DNA of 64,000 nucleotides, taken from assembly GCA_031395485.1 (NCBI GenBank), contig JANNUS010000010.1:186001-250000 (forward strand). The letters are read 5' to 3'. Below the pieces are notes generated by a model. The model worked only from the letters and a program-made list of their open reading frames with translations. It was not told the origin of the DNA and did no database searches. Source of the stretch: UBA2336 sp031395485. Its GTDB lineage: Bacteria > Bacteroidota > Bacteroidia > Cytophagales > Cyclobacteriaceae. Positions within the stretch are counted from its first letter, which is position 1. Each line of letters starts with the position of its first letter. The translations under genes were made by a program, and so were the position numbers. Shown piece by piece: positions 1 to 7,871 of this stretch.

Positions 1-1
1 T

Positions 2-61
2 TGTTTTGCCAAGAATGAACAAACGCTTGATCGGGCAATAGAGATTTTAAGGAAACTCTAG
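2..61 (+). CDS. C-terminal end of a class I/II PLP aminotransferase (probably methionine aminotransferase), partial
   Basis: The window opens inside a gene. One frame reads CFAKNEQTLDRAIEILRKL and then stops with TAG at 59-61. This tail has the form seen at the C-terminus of methionine (glutamine-type) aminotransferases of the YbdL family, which typically end in a CFAK...TL..A.E.L pattern. These PLP enzymes convert methionine and an oxo acid acceptor to 4-methylthio-2-oxobutanoate, or use glutamine as donor. The next gene is an omega-amidase, the usual partner of such a transaminase, which supports the call. Only 19 residues are visible, so the assignment rests on the tail motif and the neighbour. 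Confidence 0.6.
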   Translation, partial: CFAKNEQTLDRAIEILRKL

Positions 62-145
62 TCTCTACTTCTTTCTTGTGTCTTAAATCTTGTGTCTTAA
101 GTCTTATAACTATGTCTTGCGTCTTAAGTCTTTTGCGACTTTCTT
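62..145. repeat. Short GTCTTA-type tandem degenerate repeat
   Basis: Between the two first genes the unit TGTCTTAAGTCTT and close variants recur about four times (for example around 77-108 and 112-133). A related run, TGTCTTACGTCTTATGTCTT, overlaps the end of the BatD-like gene near 8993-9014. The gap is otherwise non-coding. It looks like a small dispersed intergenic repeat; no function can be read from it. Confidence 0.6.
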
Positions 146-169
146 TGCGGGCGAAACCACTACGTTCTC

Positions 170-1003
170 ATGCAGGATCTGAAAATCACGTTAATACAGT
201 CTGATATTTATTGGGAAGAGACCGAGGCCAATCTTGCAGCATTTGAAGAGAAAATATGGCAAATCGGCCAGGATACGGATGTGATCGTATTGCCAGAAAT
301 GTTCACCACCGGCTTTACCATGAATGCCCCCAAATTGGCCGAGCACATGAATATGCGCACGTTTAAGTGGATGCGCCAGATGGCCGACCAAACCGGAGCG
401 TTAATATTGGGTAGTTATATTGTGAATGTTCACGATCGCTTTTTTAACCGCCTGCTTTGGATGGAGCCCGGTGGAAATAATAAGACGTACGATAAGCGTC
501 ACCTTTTCCGAATGGCGGGCGAGCACAAAACATATTCATCAGGCGAAAGCTTGTTAGTAGCTTCCTGGAAAGGCTGGAGAATTTGCCCCTTAATTTGTTA
601 CGATCTGCGTTTTCCTGTGTGGAGTCGCAACACGTACGATTCTTCTTCCAAAAGATTAAACTATGATTTGCTCATCTATGTAGCAAGTTGGCCTACCGCC
701 CGCATTGAAGCGTGGAGTTCGTTGCTAAAAGCTCGCGCCATTGAAAACCTGAGCTATGTTGTTGGCGTGAACCGCATTGGGGTAGATGGGAATTCTATTG
801 AGCACAATGGCAATTCCTCGATCATCAGTCCTAAAGGCGAAGTAATATTTTCTTCTGAAGGTGTGGAGGCGATAAAAACATTGCAGATAAGCGCTAATTC
901 GTTGCTTGCTTTCCGCGATAAATTCCCTGCGTATTTCGATGCGGATGAATTCTCGATCGAGAATGAAGAGTTCGAAGAAGGTTATCTGACGGGGTTAAGC
1001 TAA
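170..1003 (+). CDS. Omega-amidase, carbon-nitrogen (nitrilase) hydrolase family
   Basis: A 277-residue cytoplasmic member of the nitrilase superfamily. The Glu-Lys-Cys catalytic triad is visible: E43 in LPEMFTTGF, K109 in YDKRHLF, and C143 in LICYDLRFPVW. The order, spacing and the CYDLRFP block match the YafV/Nit2 group. These enzymes hydrolyse alpha-ketoglutaramate or 2-oxosuccinamate, the by-products of glutamine- and asparagine-dependent transaminases. The preceding gene ends like a methionine aminotransferase, giving the known transaminase/omega-amidase pair linked to methionine salvage. The ATG at 170 gives a full-length N-terminus beginning with the usual beta strand (LKITLIQ). The family is certain; the exact oxo-acid amide is inferred. 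Confidence 0.88.
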   Translation: MQDLKITLIQSDIYWEETEANLAAFEEKIWQIGQDTDVIVLPEMFTTGFTMNAPKLAEHMNMRTFKWMRQMADQTGALILGSYIVNVHDRFFNRLLWMEPGGNNKTYDKRHLFRMAGEHKTYSSGESLLVASWKGWRICPLICYDLRFPVWSRNTYDSSSKRLNYDLLIYVASWPTARIEAWSSLLKARAIENLSYVVGVNRIGVDGNSIEHNGNSSIISPKGEVIFSSEGVEAIKTLQISANSLLAFRDKFPAYFDADEFSIENEEFEEGYLTGLS

Positions 1004-1033
1004 GATTTAAGTAAGAAGGCAGTCACCATACTC

Positions 1034-1167
1034 ACCGTCATTGCGAGGAATTGGAGCTGGAAAGTGTGATGGAATGACGAAGCAATCCCGTGTTCTAACA
1101 CCGTTTTTACCTCACCGGATTGCTTCACGCTAACCCACATCCCAACCCTTCAGTTCGCAATGACGGT
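1034..1167. repeat. MITE-like palindromic element with nested inverted repeats
   Basis: The non-coding gap between the omega-amidase and the convergent endonuclease-fold gene contains matched arms. The outer arms are ACCGTCATTGCGA (1034-1046) and TCGCAATGACGGT (1155-1167). The inner arms are GAAGCAATCC (1079-1088) and GGATTGCTTC (1117-1126). The roughly 134-bp unit could fold into a long hairpin. A related solo arm lies at 44701-44716. No ORF lies inside. It probably belongs to a dispersed, non-autonomous repeat family. Confidence 0.8.
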
Positions 1168-1225
1168 TAGATTTTGCAGGGACTTCTTGGTCGTGCCTCC
1201 CGCGAAGTGACGGTATATTGAAGAA

Positions 1226-2080
1226 TTATTTCTCAGAGATCAAGTCAAGTTCTACCATGACTGGTAAATGATCGGAAGGATAGTATGTACCATCGTTATC
1301 GCTGATCACCAGATAATTTTTTAGAATCCATTCTTTCGTGTGGAAAATATAATCGATAGCCCGGCACTCCATTTTCCCAACCTCAAATCCACAAAACGTT
1401 CCTGTATTATCGTTAGCAGATTTGGTATCTATTAATGGTTTAGCATCTGATGGCTCATCTCCTGTTAAGGATTGATAGGCCATTTCAGTTCTTTCAAAGT
1501 TAAAATCTCCAAGAACAAGTACAGGTATTTCATTTTGGAATCGTGATCCAGCTACAAGTCCGGCTAAATATGCAGCACTGTGTAATCTTGCTTGAACACC
1601 AATATGATCAAAATGTGTATTGAATATTTTAAATTCCAGTTTACTTTCCTTGTCAAAGAATTTAGCGATAGTAACTAAGCGCGTAATAGCAGCATCCCAA
1701 CTTTTACTTCCAGGAATATCCGGGGTTTCAGAAAGCCAGAACGTATTTTTCGAGAATAACCCGAACCGACTATTTCGAAATAAAATGGCGGAGTATTCTC
1801 CTTTTTCTTTTCCATCATCACGACCAACGCCTGCGTATGAATAGTCGGGCAGTACACGAATTAAATCCTCAAGCTGATGGTGCAAAGCCTCCTGAACACC
1901 AATAATATCAGGATCATACTTACGAATTAATGAAGAAACTTTTTCAATACGATTCGGCCATGCATTTACACTGTCTCCGGGATTGTCGTACCGGATATTG
2001 TCGGTCATTACCTTCACCGATTGAGCATCTGAAAGATTAACCAACATTGCCAATAGAATTGGTATACTGAAAAAGCGCAT
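1226..2080 (-). CDS. Secreted endonuclease/exonuclease/phosphatase family protein
   Basis: A 284-residue protein with a hydrophobic signal peptide (residues 1-19, ending ...LSDAQ), so probably periplasmic or exported. The rest is an EEP (DNase I-like) fold: N28 in TDNIRYDN, the metal ligand E64 in IGVQEAL, the LGDFNF block near residue 191, and the C-terminal catalytic SDHLPV near residue 268. The family includes nucleases, sphingomyelinase-like and inositol-phosphatase-like enzymes that cleave phosphodiester or phosphomonoester bonds. The substrate cannot be told from sequence alone. The gene is monocistronic by appearance, with the Nfu gene and its terminator lying upstream. Confidence 0.85.
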   Translation of the reverse strand: MRFFSIPILLAMLVNLSDAQSVKVMTDNIRYDNPGDSVNAWPNRIEKVSSLIRKYDPDIIGVQEALHHQLEDLIRVLPDYSYAGVGRDDGKEKGEYSAILFRNSRFGLFSKNTFWLSETPDIPGSKSWDAAITRLVTIAKFFDKESKLEFKIFNTHFDHIGVQARLHSAAYLAGLVAGSRFQNEIPVLVLGDFNFERTEMAYQSLTGDEPSDAKPLIDTKSANDNTGTFCGFEVGKMECRAIDYIFHTKEWILKNYLVISDNDGTYYPSDHLPVMVELDLISEK

Positions 2081-2096
2081 CGCTAAAGATACAAAA

Positions 2097-2126
2097 TAAA
2101 AAAGCCCTGCTCGAAATAAGCAGGGC
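2097..2126 (-). terminator. Intrinsic terminator after the Nfu gene
   Basis: An 8-bp stem GCCCTGCT/AGCAGGGC (2104-2111 with 2119-2126) with a 7-nt loop is followed on the minus strand by a T-run. It lies about 25 bp past the Nfu stop codon and separates that gene from the secreted EEP-family gene. Confidence 0.85.
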
Positions 2127-2151
2127 CCATTATAATCGGTTATAATTTTTA

Positions 2152-2727
2152 TTACAACGCCTCCACCGAGTTCACTTCACCCGGCATCATACGTTGAAAA
2201 AGATTTTCAATTCCGGCTTTTAATGTTACCATGGAAGAAGGACAGCCACTGCAAGAACCCTGTAGCTTAACTTTCACAATGCCTTCATTAAAGGAATGAA
2301 AGGTAATGGCTCCACCATCTTGCTCTACAGCCGGGCGAATATATTCTTCTAAAATATTTTTTATTTTCTTTACAATCTCTGTTTCCTCTTCTGTCGATAC
2401 GGTTTCAGGCTCGCGAACCTCAATAATAAACTTTCCGGACTCAAGGAATTTTTTGATGTGCTCTTTTATCGTGCCTTGTATCTCCAACCACTCAACATCA
2501 CCCTTTTTAGTTACTGTAATGAAGTTGCTCATGTAAAAAACACGATCCACAAATGGGTATTGGAAAAGCTCCATCGCTAAAGGCGCATCGGAAGTACTTT
2601 CGGCATCCGGGAAATCAAAACTGATCCCCTCGGGGACGAGCATTTCATTCACCACAAACTTCAGTGAGTTGGGGTTTGGGTTGGATTCCAGGTAAACATG
2701 GACATCTTTAGGCGCGACTTGTAGCAT
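2152..2727 (-). CDS. Nfu-type iron-sulfur cluster scaffold/carrier protein
   Basis: A 191-residue cytoplasmic protein with the two-domain Nfu architecture. The N-terminal Nfu domain (about 5-95) starts with the typical ESNPNPNSLKF segment. The C-terminal NifU-like domain (about 115-188) carries C159 and C162 in GSCSGCPSS, which bind a transferable [4Fe-4S] cluster. Such proteins hand clusters to apo-enzymes. A good -7 box match (TAATTTTG on the minus strand, 2753-2760) sits 25 bp upstream of the ATG, and a clear terminator follows, so it is probably a single-gene transcript. Confidence 0.9.
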   Translation of the reverse strand: MLQVAPKDVHVYLESNPNPNSLKFVVNEMLVPEGISFDFPDAESTSDAPLAMELFQYPFVDRVFYMSNFITVTKKGDVEWLEIQGTIKEHIKKFLESGKFIIEVREPETVSTEEETEIVKKIKNILEEYIRPAVEQDGGAITFHSFNEGIVKVKLQGSCSGCPSSMVTLKAGIENLFQRMMPGEVNSVEAL

Positions 2728-2752
2728 AGATATAGGTGATATGATCGAAGAA

Positions 2753-2760
2753 CAAAATTA
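2753..2760 (-). promoter_or_regulatory. Candidate -7 box (TAATTTTG) upstream of the Nfu gene
   Basis: Exact match to the Bacteroidota housekeeping -7 consensus TAnnTTTG, about 25 bp before the start codon. No clear -33 element was found, so it is a moderate call. Confidence 0.45.
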
Positions 2761-2816
2761 GGTAATTAAAGTTCGTCCTCGATTGAGGAAGTTGATTTCT
2801 TTCTTAGCAATTAACC

Positions 2817-4220
2817 TTAGGTTACAGTTTGTTCGGCTTCCAATGCGTTCTCCCACTTGCTTACAACTGCGGTAGCTACGCTGTTACCCACAACATTGGT
2901 TGCGCTCCGGCCCATATCGAGCAGGGGATCTATTCCTAGTAGCAGAGCAAGCCCCGCTTCGGGAATATTAAAGGTGGCCAGCGTTCCGGCAATTACTACT
3001 AGCGAAGCCCGGGGCACCCCGGCAATTCCTTTGCTGGTAAGCATGAGTACTAAAAGCATGCTTATTTGTGTTGCGATGGATAACTCTATACCATACGATT
3101 GTGCAATGAATAAAGAAGCAAATGTCATATACATCATGCTGCCATCCAGGTTAAACGAATAGCCAAGCGGAAGTACAAAACTTACGATCTTATCCTTGCA
3201 GCCAAATTTCTGTAACTCTTCCATCGTTTTAGGAAAGGCAGCTTCGCTACTCGATGTACTAAAGGCAAGAAGAATGGGTTCTTTGATATGCTTCAGCAGG
3301 GAGACAATTCGCTTTCGAATAACGATAAAACCTGCCAGCGCAAGTAAAGCCCAAAGCATCAATAAGCTGAAGTAAAATTCTCCTATAAAAATGGAATACG
3401 TTTTTAAAATGCCAAGTCCCTGTTTGGCAATAATAGCCGTCATCGCTCCAAAAACAGCAACGGGAGCGAAGTTCATTACATACCCCGTTACTTTTAAAAT
3501 AATATGAGCGCAAGCGTCCATAAAATTGATAACAATTTTCCCAGCGTCTCCAATGGCTGCAGTGGCTACACCAAAGAATAAAGAGAATACCACAATTTGA
3601 AGTATTTCATTTTTAGCCATGGCATCAATTACGCTGCTCGGGAATACGTGATACAAAAATTCTTTTAAAGAAAGCTTAACACTCACCAAGCCTGTGGATT
3701 CTCCGGCATCTGGAAGGGGTAAGTGCATAGCAACGCCCGGTTGAAATAAATTGACCATGATCATACCAAGGAGCAAGCTCATCAGCGATGCACTAAGAAA
3801 CCAAAGCAAAGTTTTTCCACCAATCCGCCCAACTGCGTTAATGTCTCCAAGTTTTGCTACGCCTACTACCAACGTGGTAAAGACGAGCGGAGCAACAATC
3901 ATTTTAATAAGGCGTAAAAAGATATCGGCTAAAACCGAGAAGGGTTCTACTTTTTTATCTCTTGAACTCAGAACTTCATTTCGCTCTTTGTTTAGTGTTT
4001 TCGTTTGGGCTTGAAGCGTAAGGATTTGTGTGCTGTCGGTAGCCATGTGTTGATCGTGCTTGATTGTCTTTATTCTTGAATCAAGATTTTCAAGCTGGGT
4101 ATTTTCTTCTGCTAAATAACTTTTGTTGAGCGCAAACCCTAGGATGATGCCAATAAGCAGCGCGATGATAATGTATACTGTGAGTTTACTTTTTTTCTTC
4201 GGTGCTGCGGGTAGTTCCAT
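2817..4220 (-). CDS. Dicarboxylate/amino acid:cation symporter (DAACS) with an enlarged first periplasmic loop
   Basis: A 467-residue inner-membrane carrier of the glutamate/C4-dicarboxylate family. Signature segments are the serine-rich re-entrant loop FSTSSSEAAFPKT, the substrate/cation motif SFNLDGSMMYMT, and the C-terminal RSATNVVGNSVAT. The expected eight helices plus two hairpins are present. Unlike the family norm, a hydrophilic, partly coiled-coil-like segment of about 60 residues (34-94) sits between TM1 and TM2. The substrate (glutamate, aspartate or a dicarboxylate) is unresolved; it is clearly more divergent from E. coli DctA than the second carrier at 43188-44432. No operon partner is evident. 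Confidence 0.9.
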   Translation of the reverse strand: MELPAAPKKKSKLTVYIIIALLIGIILGFALNKSYLAEENTQLENLDSRIKTIKHDQHMATDSTQILTLQAQTKTLNKERNEVLSSRDKKVEPFSVLADIFLRLIKMIVAPLVFTTLVVGVAKLGDINAVGRIGGKTLLWFLSASLMSLLLGMIMVNLFQPGVAMHLPLPDAGESTGLVSVKLSLKEFLYHVFPSSVIDAMAKNEILQIVVFSLFFGVATAAIGDAGKIVINFMDACAHIILKVTGYVMNFAPVAVFGAMTAIIAKQGLGILKTYSIFIGEFYFSLLMLWALLALAGFIVIRKRIVSLLKHIKEPILLAFSTSSSEAAFPKTMEELQKFGCKDKIVSFVLPLGYSFNLDGSMMYMTFASLFIAQSYGIELSIATQISMLLVLMLTSKGIAGVPRASLVVIAGTLATFNIPEAGLALLLGIDPLLDMGRSATNVVGNSVATAVVSKWENALEAEQTVT

Positions 4221-4302
4221 AAATCAGAAAGACGCTTGTTGAGTATGATAAAGAGTTCCAATGTTACTGCGGAAGGGGTTTAGAAACAAGCGATTTTAAC
4301 AA

Positions 4303-5469
4303 TCAGTAACCTCCTGTGGCACCGCCTCCCCCAAAACTTCCACCACCTCCTTTGAATTGCTCCTTAATCGTAACTTGATTTCCGCCCATGGTTTGGGAAA
4401 TAATGAAAGCTTCTGCATTCAGGTTGCCCCATTTTTCGAAAAGGATATTTTCACGGGTAAATCCGTTGCGTTGTTTTTTCAGATAGTTAAGGAGAGTTAT
4501 GCTGATGGCTAATAGAATTACTCCGGCAACCGTAAACGTGATTTCGGGATGGCCCAGACTAAAGTAGTACTTGAATGTAAAAACAGAAAATGCCAGTACA
4601 ATCAGGCTAACCCGTAACAAAACCATATCCTTATTTTTTATTCCGAAGTACAAATACCCAATGGGAATAAGAACTGTAAGGGCATAAAAAATAAAGGCAA
4701 ATGGAATATCATTACCCTCCTCCAGGTATAGACCCATCAATTCAATGCTCAGCTCGCGCACCACTAGGTAGTTCCCGGCAGCATAAATGAGTAGCAAACT
4801 CACAGACTCCACAATCAATAAATTATTGAACCAAAACTTTAGGGCATTATTTTTCTTGAATTTTTTGGTGATAAAATACAATGGAGTAAAAGCCAGAATA
4901 AATACAAACGGGATTACCTGTTGAAAGATTCCCTCCAGATTGTAGAACTCATAAAACAAAATTCCCGCAAAAGAGAAGGTCGCTAAAATCGTGCAAATCA
5001 GATCGAGGTATCGAATTGCGGCAAAGGTTAAAATGATAAAGCAAGAAATTAGCCAAGCATGTTCATTGAATTCGAATAGAACAGCAATTCCGCCAATGGT
5101 AAAACCACAGGCATGATAGAGAAGTGCTTCTGTTACACCTGATTTATAATGATGGTTGTTTTCAATGAATACTTTTTCAAGAAAAATAAAAGAAACGATT
5201 CCATAAATAATGCATCCTGTTGAAATTGCCTTCTCGCCTATATCAATAATAAGCACCGTAAATAATCCTGTAACACCCGAAAGTGCGAACAGGGCAGCTA
5301 CAAAAAGTAGAATGCGAATAATAAAATTGGGGTGGTAAAATGGGCTTTTGTATGTGTCACTTATTTTTTGAAATTGATCCCCTTCAATTAGTTGTTGCTT
5401 TAGCCAACGCTTACTTTCTTTTTGAACCGCAAGGTTATACAATCCTGTTTCGTTGTAAGCGCTTTTCAT
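4303..5469 (-). CDS. Multipass membrane protein with glycine-rich C-terminal tail, last gene of the TPM module
   Basis: A 388-residue protein with a soluble N-terminus of about 55 residues, then about ten hydrophobic segments from residue 48 to 335, and a tail ending KGGGGSFGGGGATGGY. That tail is the kind normally found on TPM-domain (YgcG-like) proteins, yet here it is on the partner membrane protein. The start codon overlaps the stop of the preceding DUF2157-like gene by 4 bp (ATGA), indicating translational coupling. It may belong to the DUF4401/DUF2157-associated membrane families, but I do not recognise it firmly. Function is unknown; context suggests a membrane complex with the TPM protein. 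Confidence 0.8.
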   Translation of the reverse strand: MKSAYNETGLYNLAVQKESKRWLKQQLIEGDQFQKISDTYKSPFYHPNFIIRILLFVAALFALSGVTGLFTVLIIDIGEKAISTGCIIYGIVSFIFLEKVFIENNHHYKSGVTEALLYHACGFTIGGIAVLFEFNEHAWLISCFIILTFAAIRYLDLICTILATFSFAGILFYEFYNLEGIFQQVIPFVFILAFTPLYFITKKFKKNNALKFWFNNLLIVESVSLLLIYAAGNYLVVRELSIELMGLYLEEGNDIPFAFIFYALTVLIPIGYLYFGIKNKDMVLLRVSLIVLAFSVFTFKYYFSLGHPEITFTVAGVILLAISITLLNYLKKQRNGFTRENILFEKWGNLNAEAFIISQTMGGNQVTIKEQFKGGGGSFGGGGATGGY

Positions 5470-6431
5470 GACTCGCGGGTAAAGTAGTTTTTATATTTAA
5501 TAATAAAATAAATGAATCCCCCACATGATAGAATAGAATAATAAAACCAAAGCATGTAGGCTTCTGATAGGATAGTTTCGAATAGGAGATAGGTTGTACC
5601 AATATAGGCGGCAACAAAAGCATAGAGGAGAAACAGAAAGGATTTTTTCCAGCGTGCCATATAATAGGTGAATACGCAGCCAGCGTAAATCAATAGCAAG
5701 TATATTCCATACCAATCATTATCTTCAAACAGACCTACTATGGTGGCTACAAAAAAAATAAGCATACAAAAATTCAGATATGTAAACGTGAAGTGTTTCT
5801 TGATGGACTTACGGTCAAGTACTAACGCTACCGATGCCACCACAATACTGAAAATAATGGCAGTGATGTGAAGATTAGATTCTGAGAAGAAATCGTCACT
5901 ATACCATTTTTGTGGAGATAAACGGATACTCCAAAAAGAAGCAAGGGCTGTGATGGCTAACGACAGGACTCCAAGATGGTCAAACCTATAGCCGATGTAG
6001 AAAAAGAAAACCGCTGTGATCAGGGTACTAAATCCAAGATTTTCGTCCAGGATAGCATATTGAAATTGCAGATAACCTTGTACGGAAATAAAGAGTAAAC
6101 TTCCCAATAGCACAATATAATCGAAGTACGGATTTGGAGATGTTACTTGTTGGTTTGTATAAGCAGGTGAAATTTTGAAAACATACCAAAAACAAATAAC
6201 AGTTAATACACATAGAGCTATAATACTCACGATGTGCCCAATATCTCCGATGTTTTCATAGATGAGTATACCCACACCAGTAGTAAAGAGCATCACGCCC
6301 AGATACAGCAGCGAGCGCAATTCGTAAAAAACGGACACAATTTTGCCCGAAGTGATGAGGTCGATTTTTTTGTATTGATCTTCCGAGATGAAGCCTTTAT
6401 CAAAAAGTTCTTTTGGGGTTTCGTTTGTCAT
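5466..6431 (-). CDS. DUF2157-like multipass membrane protein
   Basis: A 321-residue protein. The N-terminus (residues 1-35, with KELFDKGFISEDQYKKI) followed immediately by hydrophobic segments resembles DUF2157 proteins, which pair a short helical cytoplasmic head with a membrane domain. About ten membrane segments follow. It starts 15 bp after the TPM-domain gene and overlaps the next membrane protein gene by 4 bp, so the three are very likely co-transcribed. The biochemical role is unknown. Confidence 0.75.
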   Translation of the reverse strand: MTNETPKELFDKGFISEDQYKKIDLITSGKIVSVFYELRSLLYLGVMLFTTGVGILIYENIGDIGHIVSIIALCVLTVICFWYVFKISPAYTNQQVTSPNPYFDYIVLLGSLLFISVQGYLQFQYAILDENLGFSTLITAVFFFYIGYRFDHLGVLSLAITALASFWSIRLSPQKWYSDDFFSESNLHITAIIFSIVVASVALVLDRKSIKKHFTFTYLNFCMLIFFVATIVGLFEDNDWYGIYLLLIYAGCVFTYYMARWKKSFLFLLYAFVAAYIGTTYLLFETILSEAYMLWFYYSILSCGGFIYFIIKYKNYFTRES

Positions 6432-6446
6432 GCTTTAAAATTTTGT

Positions 6447-7871
6447 TCACCAGCTGCTATCGGAACCACCACCTCCCGAATCACCATCTCCCCAACTACC
6501 TCCGCTATCACTGTTGGATGATGAGCTGCTATCGGATGAAGAGCTAGCGGCAGCCACTAACATGGCAATGACAAAAGTGTCGATGTGATGATGTCCACAG
6601 TGAAGACAGGTGCGTTCTTCTTCACCACGACCCTGAGAAGCGTAGGTTGCGCTTTCAATAGTCCGCCTGGCACCGAAATGGTAGGTAAGGTAATTACATT
6701 TTGGGCAGCGTGTATACTCGGTTTTGGGATTTGGATAGCTCAGTATTTCGGTGGATCCACAGGCATCGCATTTCCAAACATCGTAATCGATAACCCCAAT
6801 TTTCTCTTCGGCAATCTGACCGGCATGTAAAAATTCATCTTCTGTCTTTTCAGACATCTTTTGAGTAAGGGTTCTGCACTTTTTGCATAGGCGGGGGCGA
6901 TCACGAAACCAGTTTCTTCTCTTTCGGTAAGTCTGGTAGACAAAGATCATGGGGATAAAAAAGAAGATGGCTGCGCGAAGCCAAAAGCCATTCTGGGTCA
7001 TATAGAAATTGTACAACGCCTGATAATTTCCTTTTTCAATGAAGGGTGCACTGATGATGGTATTGATCCGGTAATATTTTTCAAGAAATAGGATGATGAT
7101 TAAGCCATAGGCCAGCAAAAAGAAAACTCCGTATGAGAGATCAAGTTGAAATGCGGTCCGTAACAGCGCAAAAGGCAGGAAGCCATATAACAAAAACCAT
7201 CTTTTTTTTGAGAGAATAGCTTTTGGGGTTTCGGAAAGCGGGTCGAACTTTTTATTGCCCCAGGCAACAAAAAATAGGATAATGAAAGCGATTCCATAAA
7301 GAAACCCAAATGAAACATACAAGTTTCGATCCTCAACGGCTTCTTCTTTTGCAAGTATTTCATCAATAGCTTCAGGGGTTGTTAAGACTGCAGTAACGCT
7401 TTCAATACCGCGGAGCATTCCGGAATTATAATCTCCTTCCTTAAAGGCAGGTACCATAAATTGTTGTTGAATTTGCTTACAACGTGCATCGGTCAATACT
7501 CCCTCTAATCCAAAGCCTGTATGAAACCGAATATTTCGTTGATCAAGTATAAACAGTACGAGTAAGCCGTTATCTTTTTCAGCCTTGCCAATTTCCCAAT
7601 GTTCAAACAAACGTTGAGCAAATTCAAAACGATCGGCTTCTCCAATGGAGGGAAGCATCACCACAGCTACTTGTGCCGTGGCTTTGTTTTCTAATTCACC
7701 CAAAATTTGATTGATGCGCGCAGTCGTGGTGTCGTTTAAAATGTGTGTTGGGTCGCTTACGTAACTGTTATTTACAAGCTTGGTGTTAGGTACAGTTTCA
7801 ACTGTGAATATTTGTGCTTCGGTTGTCAGGCTAACCAGAAGGAACAAAAGGATTTTAAAAATTTTACCCAT
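6447..7871 (-). CDS. TPM-domain membrane protein with two zinc-ribbon-like Cys clusters and a Ser/Gly/Asp tail
   Basis: A 474-residue protein. It has a signal peptide (1-19), then a TPM domain (about 37-165) with YVSDPTHILND, the central VAVVMLPS strand, and RNIRFHTGFGLEGVLTDAR. About five membrane helices follow (from about 185 to 312). A cytoplasmic-type region carries four CxxC pairs (C329/C332, C368/C371, C389/C392, C422/C425), suggesting two zinc ribbons. The low-complexity tail (441-474) is Ser/Asp/Gly-rich and ends GGGGSDSSW. TPM domains occur in proteins linked to photosystem repair and membrane-protein quality control; some are reported as phosphatases. The ATG overlaps the aroC stop codon by 1 bp (TAATG). 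Confidence 0.85.
   Translation of the reverse strand: MGKIFKILLFLLVSLTTEAQIFTVETVPNTKLVNNSYVSDPTHILNDTTTARINQILGELENKATAQVAVVMLPSIGEADRFEFAQRLFEHWEIGKAEKDNGLLVLFILDQRNIRFHTGFGLEGVLTDARCKQIQQQFMVPAFKEGDYNSGMLRGIESVTAVLTTPEAIDEILAKEEAVEDRNLYVSFGFLYGIAFIILFFVAWGNKKFDPLSETPKAILSKKRWFLLYGFLPFALLRTAFQLDLSYGVFFLLAYGLIIILFLEKYYRINTIISAPFIEKGNYQALYNFYMTQNGFWLRAAIFFFIPMIFVYQTYRKRRNWFRDRPRLCKKCRTLTQKMSEKTEDEFLHAGQIAEEKIGVIDYDVWKCDACGSTEILSYPNPKTEYTRCPKCNYLTYHFGARRTIESATYASQGRGEEERTCLHCGHHHIDTFVIAMLVAAASSSSDSSSSSNSDSGGSWGDGDSGGGGSDSSW

Noticed and set aside
62..145. GTCTTA repeats as a CRISPR array
   Set aside because: Units are short and adjacent, with no regular spacers and no cas genes.
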